Assembly (NCBI RefSeq): GCF_000717715.1
Contig: NZ_JOAI01000055.1
Span: 1 to 41,660, forward strand
Reading direction: 5' to 3'
Source: Streptomyces sp. NRRL B-24484
Lineage (GTDB): Bacteria; Actinomycetota; Actinomycetes; Streptomycetales; Streptomycetaceae
Length of the DNA: 41,660 nt
Below are positions 17,149 through 25,875 of this stretch, piece by piece (the first letter of the stretch is position 1; the number at the start of each line of letters is the position of its first letter). The translations under genes and the position numbers were made by a program. The notes below the pieces were generated by a model. The model saw only the letters and a program-made list of their open reading frames with translations, had not been told where the DNA came from and made no database searches.

Positions 17149-18786
17149 ATGACCGCCAGCACTCCCGGCACGGCGCCCAGCACGTCACCCCAGGTCAGCG
17201 TCGTGGTGATCGTCTTCGACGACGCCGCGCACATCGCCGACGCGGTGCGCTCGGCGCTCGCCCAGGGGGACTCCGTCGCCGAGGTGATCGTGGTCGACGA
17301 CGCCTCCACCGACGCCACGCCCGAACGCCTGAGCAGGCTCGCGGCCGCCGACCCGCGCGTGAGAGTGATCACGCGCACCGAGAACAGCGGCGGCTGCGGC
17401 ACCCCCCGCAACCAGGGTCTCGCCGCGGCCCGCTCGCCGTACGTGATGCTGCTGGACAGCGACGACGTGCTCGCCCCCGACGCCGCCCGGGCGCTGCTGG
17501 AGACGGCCGTCGCCGAGCAGGCCGAGGTGGTCGCCGGGGTTTGCGTCCGGCGCGAGCTCCCGGCCGGCACCGACACCCCCTGGCAGCGCGACCTCTTCCC
17601 CGCCGTCGGCGCCCCGCCGCACCGCTACGAGGGCATCGGCGAGCGCCCCGAGTTCCTGCGCGACACCCTCTGCGTGAACAAGCTCTACCAGCGGGACTTC
17701 CTGGACAAGCACCAGGTGCGCTTCGCCGAGGGCCCGGTGCACTACGAGGACTTCGTCTTCACCGCCCGGCTGTACGCGGCCCGGCCGCGGCTGGTCGCGG
17801 TCGGCGACACCGTGTACCTCTGGCACGTCCGCCGGGAGGCCGGCCGCCAGTCGATCTCGCTCCGCCGCGACGAGGTCCGCAACTGGCAGGACCGGGTGGA
17901 CGCGCACGCCGACGCGGTGCGGATCCTCGCCGAGGCCGGCGAGCCGGGCCTCGCGGACGCCGCCCGCACCAAGTTCATCGACCACGACCTGCGGATGTAC
18001 GTCCGCGAGCTGCGGCAGAAGCCGGCCGCCTACCGGGCCGCCTGGTGGCGGATCGCCCGCACCCACCTGGCCGGATTCGGTCCCGCCCCGCTGCTCGGCG
18101 CCACCCCGGCCGGCCGCTGGCTGAGCGACCTGCTGCTCGCCCGCACCGAGCCGGTCGAGGGCGTCGAACTGGCCCGGGCCTGCGAGCTCGCCGCCGCCCC
18201 GCCGCGGCTCGCCCCGCCCTACCTCACGGACGACGACGGCGGGCCCGTCCTGGTCGAGGGGGTGCCGCTCACCGGCCTCGACGAGCTGCCCCCGGCCGGG
18301 CTGCCGCTGGCCGTCGACGGCACCGTCCGGCTCGGCCCGGTCTGCAGCGTCCGGCTGCGGCTGCACGACCCGTACGGGCTCGTCTCCGCCGCCCGCCCGG
18401 TCGACGCCCGGCTGGAACTGCGCACCCGGCTCGGCCCGCCGCTCACCGTCCGCCGCGCCCTGCGGCTGGCCCCGCACCCCGACGGCGGCTGGACGGCCGA
18501 GACCACCGTGGACGCCTTCGAGCTGCGCGACGTCGGCGAGATGACCGCCTGGTCGCTGCGGGTCGTGCTGGGCTTCGAGAACGGCGACCGCGCCGCCACC
18601 GCCGTCCGCGCCCCGGGCCTCGGCAAGCGGCAGACCGTCGCGTACCGGCCGCTGCTGCGCTTCGCCCTCGTCCAGGCGTACGGGACGACCAACGGCGAGC
18701 TCGGGATGCGGGTCGCCGACGGGGTGCGCGGCGGCTGGGAGGTCGTCCGGGCCCGGCTCCGCCGGGTGCTGGCCCGTCTCGGCTGA
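17149..18786 (+). CDS. GT2 family glycosyltransferase with C-terminal beta-domain (teichoic acid type)
   Basis: The 545-residue protein has a GT-A domain: VSVVVIVFDDAAHIADAV, VIVVDDASTDATPE, NSGGCGTPRNQGL and the metal-binding MLLDSDD (residues 103-106). HYEDFVFTARLYAA supplies the acidic catalytic region. After a helical linker, residues from about 360 onward look like a beta-sandwich module (VRLGPVCSVRLRLHDPYG, ARLELRTRLGPPLTV), as in TarP/TarS-like wall teichoic acid glycosyltransferases. It shares the NSGGCGxPRN segment and similar architecture with the N-terminal half of the next gene. It is the first of three glycosyltransferase genes on this strand, separated from the second by 193 bases. 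Donor sugar unknown; UDP-Gal from the divergent galE is possible. Confidence 0.82.
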   Translation: MTASTPGTAPSTSPQVSVVVIVFDDAAHIADAVRSALAQGDSVAEVIVVDDASTDATPERLSRLAAADPRVRVITRTENSGGCGTPRNQGLAAARSPYVMLLDSDDVLAPDAARALLETAVAEQAEVVAGVCVRRELPAGTDTPWQRDLFPAVGAPPHRYEGIGERPEFLRDTLCVNKLYQRDFLDKHQVRFAEGPVHYEDFVFTARLYAARPRLVAVGDTVYLWHVRREAGRQSISLRRDEVRNWQDRVDAHADAVRILAEAGEPGLADAARTKFIDHDLRMYVRELRQKPAAYRAAWWRIARTHLAGFGPAPLLGATPAGRWLSDLLLARTEPVEGVELARACELAAAPPRLAPPYLTDDDGGPVLVEGVPLTGLDELPPAGLPLAVDGTVRLGPVCSVRLRLHDPYGLVSAARPVDARLELRTRLGPPLTVRRALRLAPHPDGGWTAETTVDAFELRDVGEMTAWSLRVVLGFENGDRAATAVRAPGLGKRQTVAYRPLLRFALVQAYGTTNGELGMRVADGVRGGWEVVRARLRRVLARLG

Positions 18787-18979
18787 GGGCGAACGGCCCG
18801 CCCGGGCCGGGCGTGCGACGGCCGTCGGGGCGCCCGCGGGACGGGGCACTCCCCGCGCGGTGGGAGAATTCATCCCATTCCCATGATGTCGTGGCTCAAT
18901 CGGCAGAGCCGCCGCGGCAGCGTCGGAGACCCTCAGCAGGCACCCCCAAGCACCACCCGACGACAAGGACCCCCGCTCC

Positions 18980-21910
18980 ATGCCCTCCAGTCAGGCGCAG
19001 CCGCTGGTCAGCGTCATCGTGATCGTCTACAACGACGCCGCCCGGCTGCCCCGGGCGGTGGCCTCCGCCCTGGGGCAGTCGCTGCGCGGCCTGGAGGTGC
19101 TGATCGTCGACGACTGCTCGACCGACGACAGCTTCGCCGTGGCCCGGCGCCTGGAGCAGGAGAACCCGGGCCGGGTGCGGGCCCTCCAACTGCCCGAGAA
19201 CAGCGGCGGCTGCGGCGCCCCGCGCAACCACGGCGTCGCCGAGGCCCGCGGCGAGTACGTGATGTTCCTGGACAGCGACGACGAGCTCGCCGAGCACGCC
19301 GCCCGCAACCTCTACGAGGCGGGCACCCGCACCGGCGCCGACCTGGTCTCCGGCCTGAGCGTGCGGCGCTTCCTCGGCAACCGGCACGGCAAGACCGACG
19401 CCTGGTACCCGTGGATCTACTCGCGCACCCGCACCCTGGAGTCGATCGCCGAGCTGCCCGACCTGCTGGTCTGGGACACCCTCTCGACCAACAAGGCCTA
19501 CCGTCGGACCTTCCTCGCCGAGCACGCGCTGACCTTCCCGGTCGGCATCCTCTACGAGGACCTGCTCTTCTCCTCGCAGGCGTACCTCGCGGCCGAGCGG
19601 ATCACCCTGATCCCCAACCGGGTCTACTGGTGGGACGTCGCCCCGCCGAGCAAGGGCGAGCGCTCGCTCTCCAACCGCCGCCACGAGATCCGCAACTTCA
19701 CCGACCGGCTGGAGATCCACCGCCGGATCGACGCGATGCTCGCCGACCGCGGCATGGTCGAGCTGAAGTACCGCAAGGACGTGAAGTTCCTCAAGCACGA
19801 CCTGGTGCTGCACCTGCGCGACCTGCCCTTCCTGCCGGAGGACTTCCGCAAGGAGTTCGCCGAGCACGCCCGCGGCTACCTCGCCGGGCTCGCCCCGGAG
19901 GCCTACGAGGAGGTCGGCAGCCCGCAGCGGATCTGCGCCTACCTGCTCGGGCAGGACGACTGGGACAACCTGCTGCCCGCCGTCGACACCCTGATCAACC
20001 GGGACAAGCTCGCCGCCCCGCTCGCCGAGCGGGACGGCCGGGTGTTCTTCTGCGCCGACCACCTCGACGACCCCGAGGGCCGCAAGGTGCTCGACGTCAC
20101 GGCGCACGGCTACCACGCGTCCCCGCTGCGCAAGCTCTTCCTGCGCAACCGGCTCACCCACTACGCGGCCGGGCCGCAGGGCGTCGAGCTGGCCGGCCGG
20201 ATCGTCAACCCGCTCGGCCGGATCCCGGCCGACGCCAAGCTCGTCGCCCGGCTGGAGTTCTCGCCGCGCCGCAAGGGCCTCAAGTCGTTCACCTTCCCCG
20301 TCGCCGAGGTCCGGCACGACGGCGACGGCATCGCCTGGCGCGCCACCGCCGACCTCGCCCGTCGGCTCCGCCCGATCGGCGTCCTGGACGCCGTCTGGGA
20401 CGTCCGCTGCGTGCTGACCGCCAACGGCGAGCGCACCACCACCCGGCTCACCGTCGGCGACCTCGACCTCGCCGCGGCCGCCGCCCCCGCGGTCCGGCCC
20501 CGGCTGACCCGCCTCGCCGGCGACCGGCTCGCCCCGCACGCCACCGCCCGCGGCCACCTCGCCTTCGAGATCGCCGCGGAGGGCGCCGCCGCCCGCCGGG
20601 GCACCGACCTCGTCGAGCGGGCCCTGCGCGGCGAGGCCTCGGCGCTCGCCAACACCGCCGCCGACCGGGCCCGGCGCACCGCCCGCGGCGCGCTGCAGCT
20701 CAAGCGGACCCTCAACAGCGGCGACACCAAGCTGAAGGTCTACCACCGGCTGCTGCAGCGGCTGCCCGTCGTCAAGGGCCAGGTGGTCTTCGAGAGCCAG
20801 CAGGGCCGGCAGTTCAGCGACAGCCCGCGCGCGGTCTACGAGGAGCTGGTGCGCCGCGGCGCGCCGATGAAGCCGGTGTGGTCGTACGCGAAGTCGACCG
20901 AGGGCTTCCCGTCCGGTGCCGCCCTGGTGCGCCGCTGGTCCTGGAACTACCTGCGGGCCCTGGCACAGGCCGAGTTCTGGGTCGACAACCAGGGCTACCC
21001 GTACCGGTTGCGCAAGCGCCCGGAGACCACCTACATCCAGACCTGGCACGGCTCGGCGCTCAAGAAGATGGGCTTCGACCTGGCCTCGCTGAAGCGGCAG
21101 ACGCCCGCCCAGCAGGCCGAGTACCTGGCCGGGCTGAACCGCTTCGACCACTTCGTCGTCCGCTCCGAGCACGACGTGCGCACCCTCGCGCCGGCGTACC
21201 GGATCGGCGAGGACCGGCTGCTGCGGGTCGGCTACCCGCGCAACGACGTGCTGCTGCGCGAGGACGCGCGCAAGGACCTCCAGCTCGCCGGCGAGCTCGG
21301 CATCGACCTGTCCAAGCCGGTGGTGCTGTACGCGCCGACCTTCCGGGCGGACGCCCGCGGCCGGGTGCGCGCCTTCGAGCTGCCCTTCGACGTCGAGGAG
21401 TTCGCCGAGCGGTTCGGCGACCGGATGACCCTGCTGGTGCGCTGCCACTACCTGAACCGGGTGGTGCTGCCGCCGTCCGTCCGCGGCCGGGTGGTCGACG
21501 TCTCCGAGGTCCAGGACGTCACCCCGCTGTACCTGCTGGCGGACGCGCTGGTCACCGACTACTCCTCCGTGATGTTCGACTACGCGCTGCTCGACCGGCC
21601 GATGCTGTTCTTCGCGTACGACTGGGAGGAGTACGCCGAGGACGTCCGCGGCACCTACTTCGACCTGCTGCGCGAGGCGCCCGGCCCGGTGCTGCGCGAC
21701 CAGGGCGAGCTGTACGCGGCCCTGGACGACCTGGAGGCCACCGGCAAGGAGTACGCCGACCGGCGGCGGGAGTTCGCCGCGGCGTACGGCGAGCACGACC
21801 GGGGCGACGCAGCGGCCAGGATCGCCGACCTGATGTTCGGTCCGGCCCCGGCGGCCGCACCGACCGGGCGGGACGAGCAGGACCAGCAGGAGCGGGAGGC
21901 CGGCCGGTGA
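18980..21910 (+). CDS. Fused GT2 glycosyltransferase / CDP-glycerol glycerophosphotransferase (TagF-like)
   Basis: The 976-residue protein joins two enzymes. Residues 1-330 are a GT2 domain (VSVIVIVYNDAARLPRAVAS, VLIVDDCSTDDSF, NSGGCGAPRNHGV, FLDSDDELAEH with DSDD at 98-101). Residues about 380-500 form a beta-rich linker. From about 597 to 955 lies a Glyphos_transf domain: VVFESQQGRQFSD, WVDNQGYP, TYIQTWHGSALKKMG, VLYAPTFR, LLVRCHYLN and VTDYSSVMFDYALLDRPMLF. Such enzymes polymerise or prime glycerol- or ribitol-phosphate chains of teichoic acids on the inner membrane face, and the GT2 half may decorate the same chain. AAGGA precedes the ATG. Its stop overlaps the start of the GT4 gene. Confidence 0.88.
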   Translation: MPSSQAQPLVSVIVIVYNDAARLPRAVASALGQSLRGLEVLIVDDCSTDDSFAVARRLEQENPGRVRALQLPENSGGCGAPRNHGVAEARGEYVMFLDSDDELAEHAARNLYEAGTRTGADLVSGLSVRRFLGNRHGKTDAWYPWIYSRTRTLESIAELPDLLVWDTLSTNKAYRRTFLAEHALTFPVGILYEDLLFSSQAYLAAERITLIPNRVYWWDVAPPSKGERSLSNRRHEIRNFTDRLEIHRRIDAMLADRGMVELKYRKDVKFLKHDLVLHLRDLPFLPEDFRKEFAEHARGYLAGLAPEAYEEVGSPQRICAYLLGQDDWDNLLPAVDTLINRDKLAAPLAERDGRVFFCADHLDDPEGRKVLDVTAHGYHASPLRKLFLRNRLTHYAAGPQGVELAGRIVNPLGRIPADAKLVARLEFSPRRKGLKSFTFPVAEVRHDGDGIAWRATADLARRLRPIGVLDAVWDVRCVLTANGERTTTRLTVGDLDLAAAAAPAVRPRLTRLAGDRLAPHATARGHLAFEIAAEGAAARRGTDLVERALRGEASALANTAADRARRTARGALQLKRTLNSGDTKLKVYHRLLQRLPVVKGQVVFESQQGRQFSDSPRAVYEELVRRGAPMKPVWSYAKSTEGFPSGAALVRRWSWNYLRALAQAEFWVDNQGYPYRLRKRPETTYIQTWHGSALKKMGFDLASLKRQTPAQQAEYLAGLNRFDHFVVRSEHDVRTLAPAYRIGEDRLLRVGYPRNDVLLREDARKDLQLAGELGIDLSKPVVLYAPTFRADARGRVRAFELPFDVEEFAERFGDRMTLLVRCHYLNRVVLPPSVRGRVVDVSEVQDVTPLYLLADALVTDYSSVMFDYALLDRPMLFFAYDWEEYAEDVRGTYFDLLREAPGPVLRDQGELYAALDDLEATGKEYADRRREFAAAYGEHDRGDAAARIADLMFGPAPAAAPTGRDEQDQQEREAGR

Positions 21911-23049
21911 GCCGTGACATCTTCATCGTCAGCAACAGCGTCGACGAACTGGGCGGCGTCGCCAGCTGGTCGCACCGGATGGCCGAGCTGCTGAGCGGCC
22001 GGGGCCACCGGGTCGAACTGATCGGCATCTGCCCCGCGGTGCTGCACAAGGACTTCGGCGACGACCTGCCGTACGGGATGACCACCCTGCACGACGGCCA
22101 GCCGCCCGCGGCCTGGACGCCCACCTACCCCTGGCAGCGGCTGGACGTCGCGGCCCGCCGGCGGCAGTCCGCCCGCGAGGCCGGGATGCGCGGGGCCGCC
22201 GAGCGGATGAACGCGATGTTCCGGGCCGCCCGGCCGGGCGCCGTGGTGATCGTCACCCAGGTCTGGGCGATGGAGTGGGTGGCGCTCGCCGACCTCAAGG
22301 GCCTCCAGGTCATCGGCATGAGCCACGAGTCCTTCGAGACCTGCCGGGCCTCCTCCCGCTTCGGCCGGGTGCAGCGCCACTACGCCGACGTCGACCGTCT
22401 GGTGGTGCTCACCGACGAGGACGCGGACGCCTGGATCCGGCAGGGCATGAACTCGACCTGCGGCATCCCCAACCCGCTGCCCTTCCCGGTGCCGGAGGCC
22501 ACGGCCCCCGCCGGCCGCACGGTGGTCTCGATCGGCCGGCTCGCCCAGGAGAAGGGCGTCGACCTGCTGCTGGAGACCTGGGCCGAGGCCGTCCTGGGCC
22601 GCGAGGGCTGGCGGCTGGAGATCTACGGCCTGGGCGAGGAGGAGGAGGCGCTGCGCGCGCAGTGCACCGCGCTCGGCCTGGACGACTCGGTCGAGTTCCG
22701 CGGGCGGACGGACGACGTGCCCGGCGCGCTCTCCGGCGCCGGGATCTTCGCGCTCTCCTCGCGCGGCGAGGGCTTCCCGATCTCGCTCATGGAGGCGATG
22801 GCCTGCGGCGTGCCCTGCGTGGCCTTCGACTGCGCGCCGGGCGTCCACGAGATCGTCCGGGACGGCGAGGACGGCCTGCTGGCCCCGGTCGGCAACACCT
22901 CCGCGCTGGCCCGCCAGCTCGGCCGGCTGATGGACGACGAGGAGCTGCGCGAGGCCATGGGGGCCCGGGCCCGGGAGGCGATCGTGCGCTACGCGCCGGA
23001 GCGGGTGCTCGACCGCTGGGAGGAGCTGTTCGCCCTGCTGGAGGCATGA
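21907..23049 (+). CDS. GT4 family glycosyltransferase
   Basis: The 380-residue GT-B protein starts with a GTG overlapping the stop of the fused TagF-like gene (GTGA). The N-terminal acceptor half shows IFIVSNSVDELGGVASWSHR. The C-terminal donor half has VVSIGRLAQEKGVDLLLETW, LEIYGLGEEEEALRAQ and the retaining-enzyme motif E288GFPISLME296 (E-x7-E) followed by AMACGVPCVAFD. GT4 enzymes transfer hexoses or HexNAc with retention. Coupled translation with the glycerophosphotransferase suggests that it glycosylates the same wall polymer or its linkage unit. Confidence 0.88.
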   Translation: MSRDIFIVSNSVDELGGVASWSHRMAELLSGRGHRVELIGICPAVLHKDFGDDLPYGMTTLHDGQPPAAWTPTYPWQRLDVAARRRQSAREAGMRGAAERMNAMFRAARPGAVVIVTQVWAMEWVALADLKGLQVIGMSHESFETCRASSRFGRVQRHYADVDRLVVLTDEDADAWIRQGMNSTCGIPNPLPFPVPEATAPAGRTVVSIGRLAQEKGVDLLLETWAEAVLGREGWRLEIYGLGEEEEALRAQCTALGLDDSVEFRGRTDDVPGALSGAGIFALSSRGEGFPISLMEAMACGVPCVAFDCAPGVHEIVRDGEDGLLAPVGNTSALARQLGRLMDDEELREAMGARAREAIVRYAPERVLDRWEELFALLEA

Positions 23050-23270
23050 GCTCCGGCAGGTGAGGCGTCCTCGGGCGCGCCGCGGCGACGATTCGGACAT
23101 ACAGCTGAAATGCTGACAAAGCAAGGCTGTCCGCCGCGCCTGCGCAGAGCCTCGGGAGGAGCCCCGGTGCGCCCCAGGAAGGAACCCACCCGACCGTCCC
23201 CGGCCGGCCCGCGCCCCACCGGGCCGAGGCTCCGGGTGCCGACCGGCGGCTGACCCCCGCCACCGGGGCC

Positions 23271-23314
23271 GGGCCCGGCGGCCGCACCGCGCAAGGGTGG
23301 CGGCCGTCGGGCCC
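23271..23314. terminator. Hairpin between convergent GT4 and histidine kinase genes
   Basis: GGGCCCGGCGGCCGC (23271-23285) pairs with GCGGCCGTCGGGCCC (23300-23314) with a single G-T wobble, in the 283-base gap between the two convergent genes. The rest of that gap (23050-23270) shows no gene. Confidence 0.6.
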
Positions 23315-23332
23315 TTCGACGTCCGGACCGGG

Positions 23333-24517
23333 TCACGCCCGTGCGGCCCGCGTCCGCCACGGCAGTTCGACCGTCACCGAGGTCGGCCCGCCGGCCGGGC
23401 TCTCCACCAGGAGGACCCCGTCCACCGCGCCCACCCGCTCGGCCAGGCCGGCCAGCCCGCTGCCGGTGCGCGGGTCGGCCCCGCCCCGGCCGTCGTCCCG
23501 GACGAGCAGCATCAGCCGGTCGTCGGACCGCCAGACGTCCACCGTCGCCGTCCGCGCCCCGGCGTGCTTGGAGACGTTGGTGAGCAGCTCGCTGACCGTG
23601 AAGTAGGCGATCCCCTCCACCGCCGGGTCCGGCCGCTCGGCGCCCTTCAGGTCCACGTGCACCTTCACCCCGCCGGGCACCGTGCAGCGGGCCGCCACCG
23701 CCGACAGGGCCGCGTCCAGCCCGCGGTCGGTGAGCACCGCCGGGTGGATGCCCCGGGCCAGGTCCCGCAGCTCGCGCAGGGCCAGCTTCACCTCGCCGTG
23801 CGCCGCGTCCACCATCCGCGCGGCGCCCGCGACGTCCTCCGGCGTCCGGCTCTCGGACAGCCGCTCCCGGGCCAGGCCGAGGTCCATCGCCAGCGCCACC
23901 AGCCGGGCCTGGGCGCCGTCGTGCAGGTCCCGCTCGATCCGGCGCAGGTCCGCCGCCGCGGTGTCCACCACCGCACCGCGGTCCTCCTCCAGTTCGCGCA
24001 CCCGCTCGGTCAGCGCGTTCGGGCACAGCAGCACGCCGACCAGCATCCGCTCGACCGCCGCCAGCCCCCGCATCGCCCACGGCAGCACCGGCCAGCCGAC
24101 CACCAGCAGCACCAGCGTCAACGTGAAGCCGATGATCCCCCAGGGCAGCAGCAGCACCCCGTACAGCACCGAGCGCCAGCTCAGCCCGTCCGTCAGGCAG
24201 GCCACCACCCAGCCCGCCGGCCCGGGCCGGACCGCCACCAGCGGACCGGCCTCCGGCACCTCCGAGCCCAGCGCGCCCCGGGCCCGCCGCCGCGCCACCG
24301 CCCCCAGCCACCGGCTGCCCGCCAGGCCCGCGGCCAGCAGCGGCAGCCCGAGCACCGTCAGCGCCAGGCCCAGGCCGACGCTGAGCGTCACCACCGTGAG
24401 GACGAAACCGGCGATCCCGAGCGGCAGGTTCAGCAGCATGTGCTGCACCTGCAGCCACAGCTGCCGCCCGTACAGCGAGGGCCGGGCCGCCTCCTCGTGG
24501 CCGACCTGGTCCTTCAT
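23333..24517 (-). CDS. NarL-type sensor histidine kinase (HisKA_3, HATPase_c), no partner regulator adjacent
   Basis: The 394-residue protein has an N-terminal membrane sensor with several hydrophobic helices ([40 protein letters not shown]), in the style of the actinobacterial putative sensor domain. The HisKA_3 segment is [17 protein letters not shown] with phospho-acceptor H199. The ATPase shows the N-box [21 protein letters not shown] and [11 protein letters not shown]. Such kinases normally pair with a LuxR-type response regulator in the same operon, and none is present in the gap on either side. The gene is divergent from nuo2, which makes control of that operon plausible. The ATG at 24515-24517 has GGGAGGGCGG upstream. 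Confidence 0.88.
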   Translation of the reverse strand: MKDQVGHEEAARPSLYGRQLWLQVQHMLLNLPLGIAGFVLTVVTLSVGLGLALTVLGLPLLAAGLAGSRWLGAVARRRARGALGSEVPEAGPLVAVRPGPAGWVVACLTDGLSWRSVLYGVLLLPWGIIGFTLTLVLLVVGWPVLPWAMRGLAAVERMLVGVLLCPNALTERVRELEEDRGAVVDTAAADLRRIERDLHDGAQARLVALAMDLGLARERLSESRTPEDVAGAARMVDAAHGEVKLALRELRDLARGIHPAVLTDRGLDAALSAVAARCTVPGGVKVHVDLKGAERPDPAVEGIAYFTVSELLTNVSKHAGARTATVDVWRSDDRLMLLVRDDGRGGADPRTGSGLAGLAERVGAVDGVLLVESPAGGPTSVTVELPWRTRAARA

Positions 24518-24853
24518 CCGTGCACCGCCCTCCCGAGGACCCAGCCCCGTCACCGCAGGCGGACCGGGCGCCCCCTCGGCACCCGCCGTCCGCTGCCCGA
24601 CCAGCATCGCGGGTCGCCGCGGGCCGCCGCCATGGGGGTGGACGCCGTCCCCGCCCGGGGGTTAACCCCACCCCCGGTGCCACTGCGGCGGGCGGGGCCG
24701 CCGGGGCGGGTGTCCAGCATGCGTCTTGCGGATCGGGCGGGTTCAGGAGTAGACGAGCGGTGCACTTAGACTCACGCCTGAGCAATGGTTATGAGCGCGT
24801 AAAGAGATCGGATCCCGCCCTGCGGCGGGCCCGGCCGATGTGGAGGCGAACGC
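24518..24853. other. Divergent promoter region of histidine kinase and nuo2 operon
   Basis: This 336-base gap must hold the nuo2 promoter. On the plus strand TTAGAC (24766-24771) and TTATGA (24789-24794) are 17 bases apart, a weak candidate. CTCA-CGCC-TGAG (24771-24782) is a small dyad. CCCGCC-CTGC-GGCGGG (24814-24829) would form a hairpin in the leader just before the nuoA ribosome site GGAGG (24842-24846). No Rex-type site was recognised. Confidence 0.4.
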
Positions 24854-25261
24854 ATGGAGGGGCAGCTGGCTGCTGCCGGCACTGCCGCGGGCAGTGGCTA
24901 CTTCGACGCGTACGCGGCGGTGGGCCTGCTCGCCGTCGTCGGCGTGCTGTTCGTCGCGGTGTCGTTCACCGCCAACCGCCTGCTGCGACCCGTGGTGTAC
25001 TCGCCGGAGAAGCTGCTGGCGTACGAGTGCGGAGTGGATCCGGTCGGCGAGGGGTGGGCGCAGACCCACATCCGGTACTACGTCTATGCCTTCCTTTACG
25101 TGATCTTCGCGGTCGACGCGATCTACCTCTTCCCGTGGGCGACGGTCTTCGCCGCCGCGGGGTACGGGGCGGCGACGCTGGTGGAGATGTTCGTCTTCAT
25201 CGGCTTCCTCGCGGTCGGACTGCTCTACGCCTGGAGGAAGGGCGTTCTGGAATGGACGTGA
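24854..25261 (+). CDS. nuoA2: NADH-quinone oxidoreductase subunit A (second copy)
   Basis: The 135-residue protein has three hydrophobic helices and the NuoA loop [20 protein letters not shown], whose Cys sits at the quinone-site entrance between helices 1 and 2. Then follow [20 protein letters not shown] and PWATVF. These residues fit a functional membrane subunit, slightly longer than average. GGAGG precedes the ATG. It is the first gene of a ten-gene operon and overlaps nuoB by 10 bases. Because streptomycetes normally carry a complete 14-gene nuo operon elsewhere, this is labelled a second copy; that other copy is not in the window. Confidence 0.9.
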   Translation: MEGQLAAAGTAAGSGYFDAYAAVGLLAVVGVLFVAVSFTANRLLRPVVYSPEKLLAYECGVDPVGEGWAQTHIRYYVYAFLYVIFAVDAIYLFPWATVFAAAGYGAATLVEMFVFIGFLAVGLLYAWRKGVLEWT

Positions 25262-25875
25262 CCCACGCCCACGCGCACGGCGGCGACGGCCCCGTGCCGC
25301 TCGGCATCCCCGACCCTGCCAACCCCGGTGCCGTCGAGCCGCGCCGGCTCGGCCCGCTGGCCCGGCTCGCACCGGACCCGGTCAAGGTGGTCCTCAACTG
25401 GGGCCGCCGCTACAGCCTCTGGTGCTTCAACTTCGGCCTCGCCTGCTGCGCGATCGAGTTCATCGCCGCGTCGATGGCCAAGCACGACTTCATCCGGATG
25501 GGAGTCATCCCGTTCGCGCCCGGCCCCCGCCAGGCCGACCTGATGATCGTCTCCGGCACCGTCACCGACAAGATGGCCCCGGCCGTCAAGCGGCTCTACG
25601 AGCAGATGCCCGAGCCCAAGTACGTGATCTCCTTCGGAGCCTGCTCCAACTCCGGCGGCCCGTACTGGGACTCGTACTCCGTCACCAAGGGCGTCGACCA
25701 GATCGTCCCGGTCGACGTCTACGTGCCGGGCTGCCCGCCGCGGCCCGAGGCACTGCTCCAGGGCATCCTCAAGCTCCAGGAGAAGATCGCCGCCGAGTCG
25801 CTGCCGCAGCGCTACACCGCGCCCGCCTCCGCACTCCGCCGCGGGCTGGTCGCCGGACCGGAGGGCGCGCAGTGA
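25252..25875 (+). CDS. nuoB2: NADH-quinone oxidoreductase subunit B (second copy)
   Basis: The 207-residue protein keeps all four ligands of the terminal 4Fe-4S cluster N2: C65C66 in [10 protein letters not shown]131 in GACSNSGG and C161 in [31 protein letters not shown] is well conserved. In complex I, N2 hands electrons to quinone in a pocket built jointly with NuoD. No nuoD is present in this operon, so the cluster-bearing subunit lacks its usual local partner. The N-terminal 25 residues (THAHAHGG...) are an extra His/Pro-rich lead. A GTG at 25258 is an alternative start. Confidence 0.92.
   Translation: MDVTHAHAHGGDGPVPLGIPDPANPGAVEPRRLGPLARLAPDPVKVVLNWGRRYSLWCFNFGLACCAIEFIAASMAKHDFIRMGVIPFAPGPRQADLMIVSGTVTDKMAPAVKRLYEQMPEPKYVISFGACSNSGGPYWDSYSVTKGVDQIVPVDVYVPGCPPRPEALLQGILKLQEKIAAESLPQRYTAPASALRRGLVAGPEGAQ

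Noticed and set aside
24518..24853. Search for a Rex redox-sensor operator before nuo2
   Set aside because: No TTGTGAA/TTCACAA-type dyad could be found in this region.
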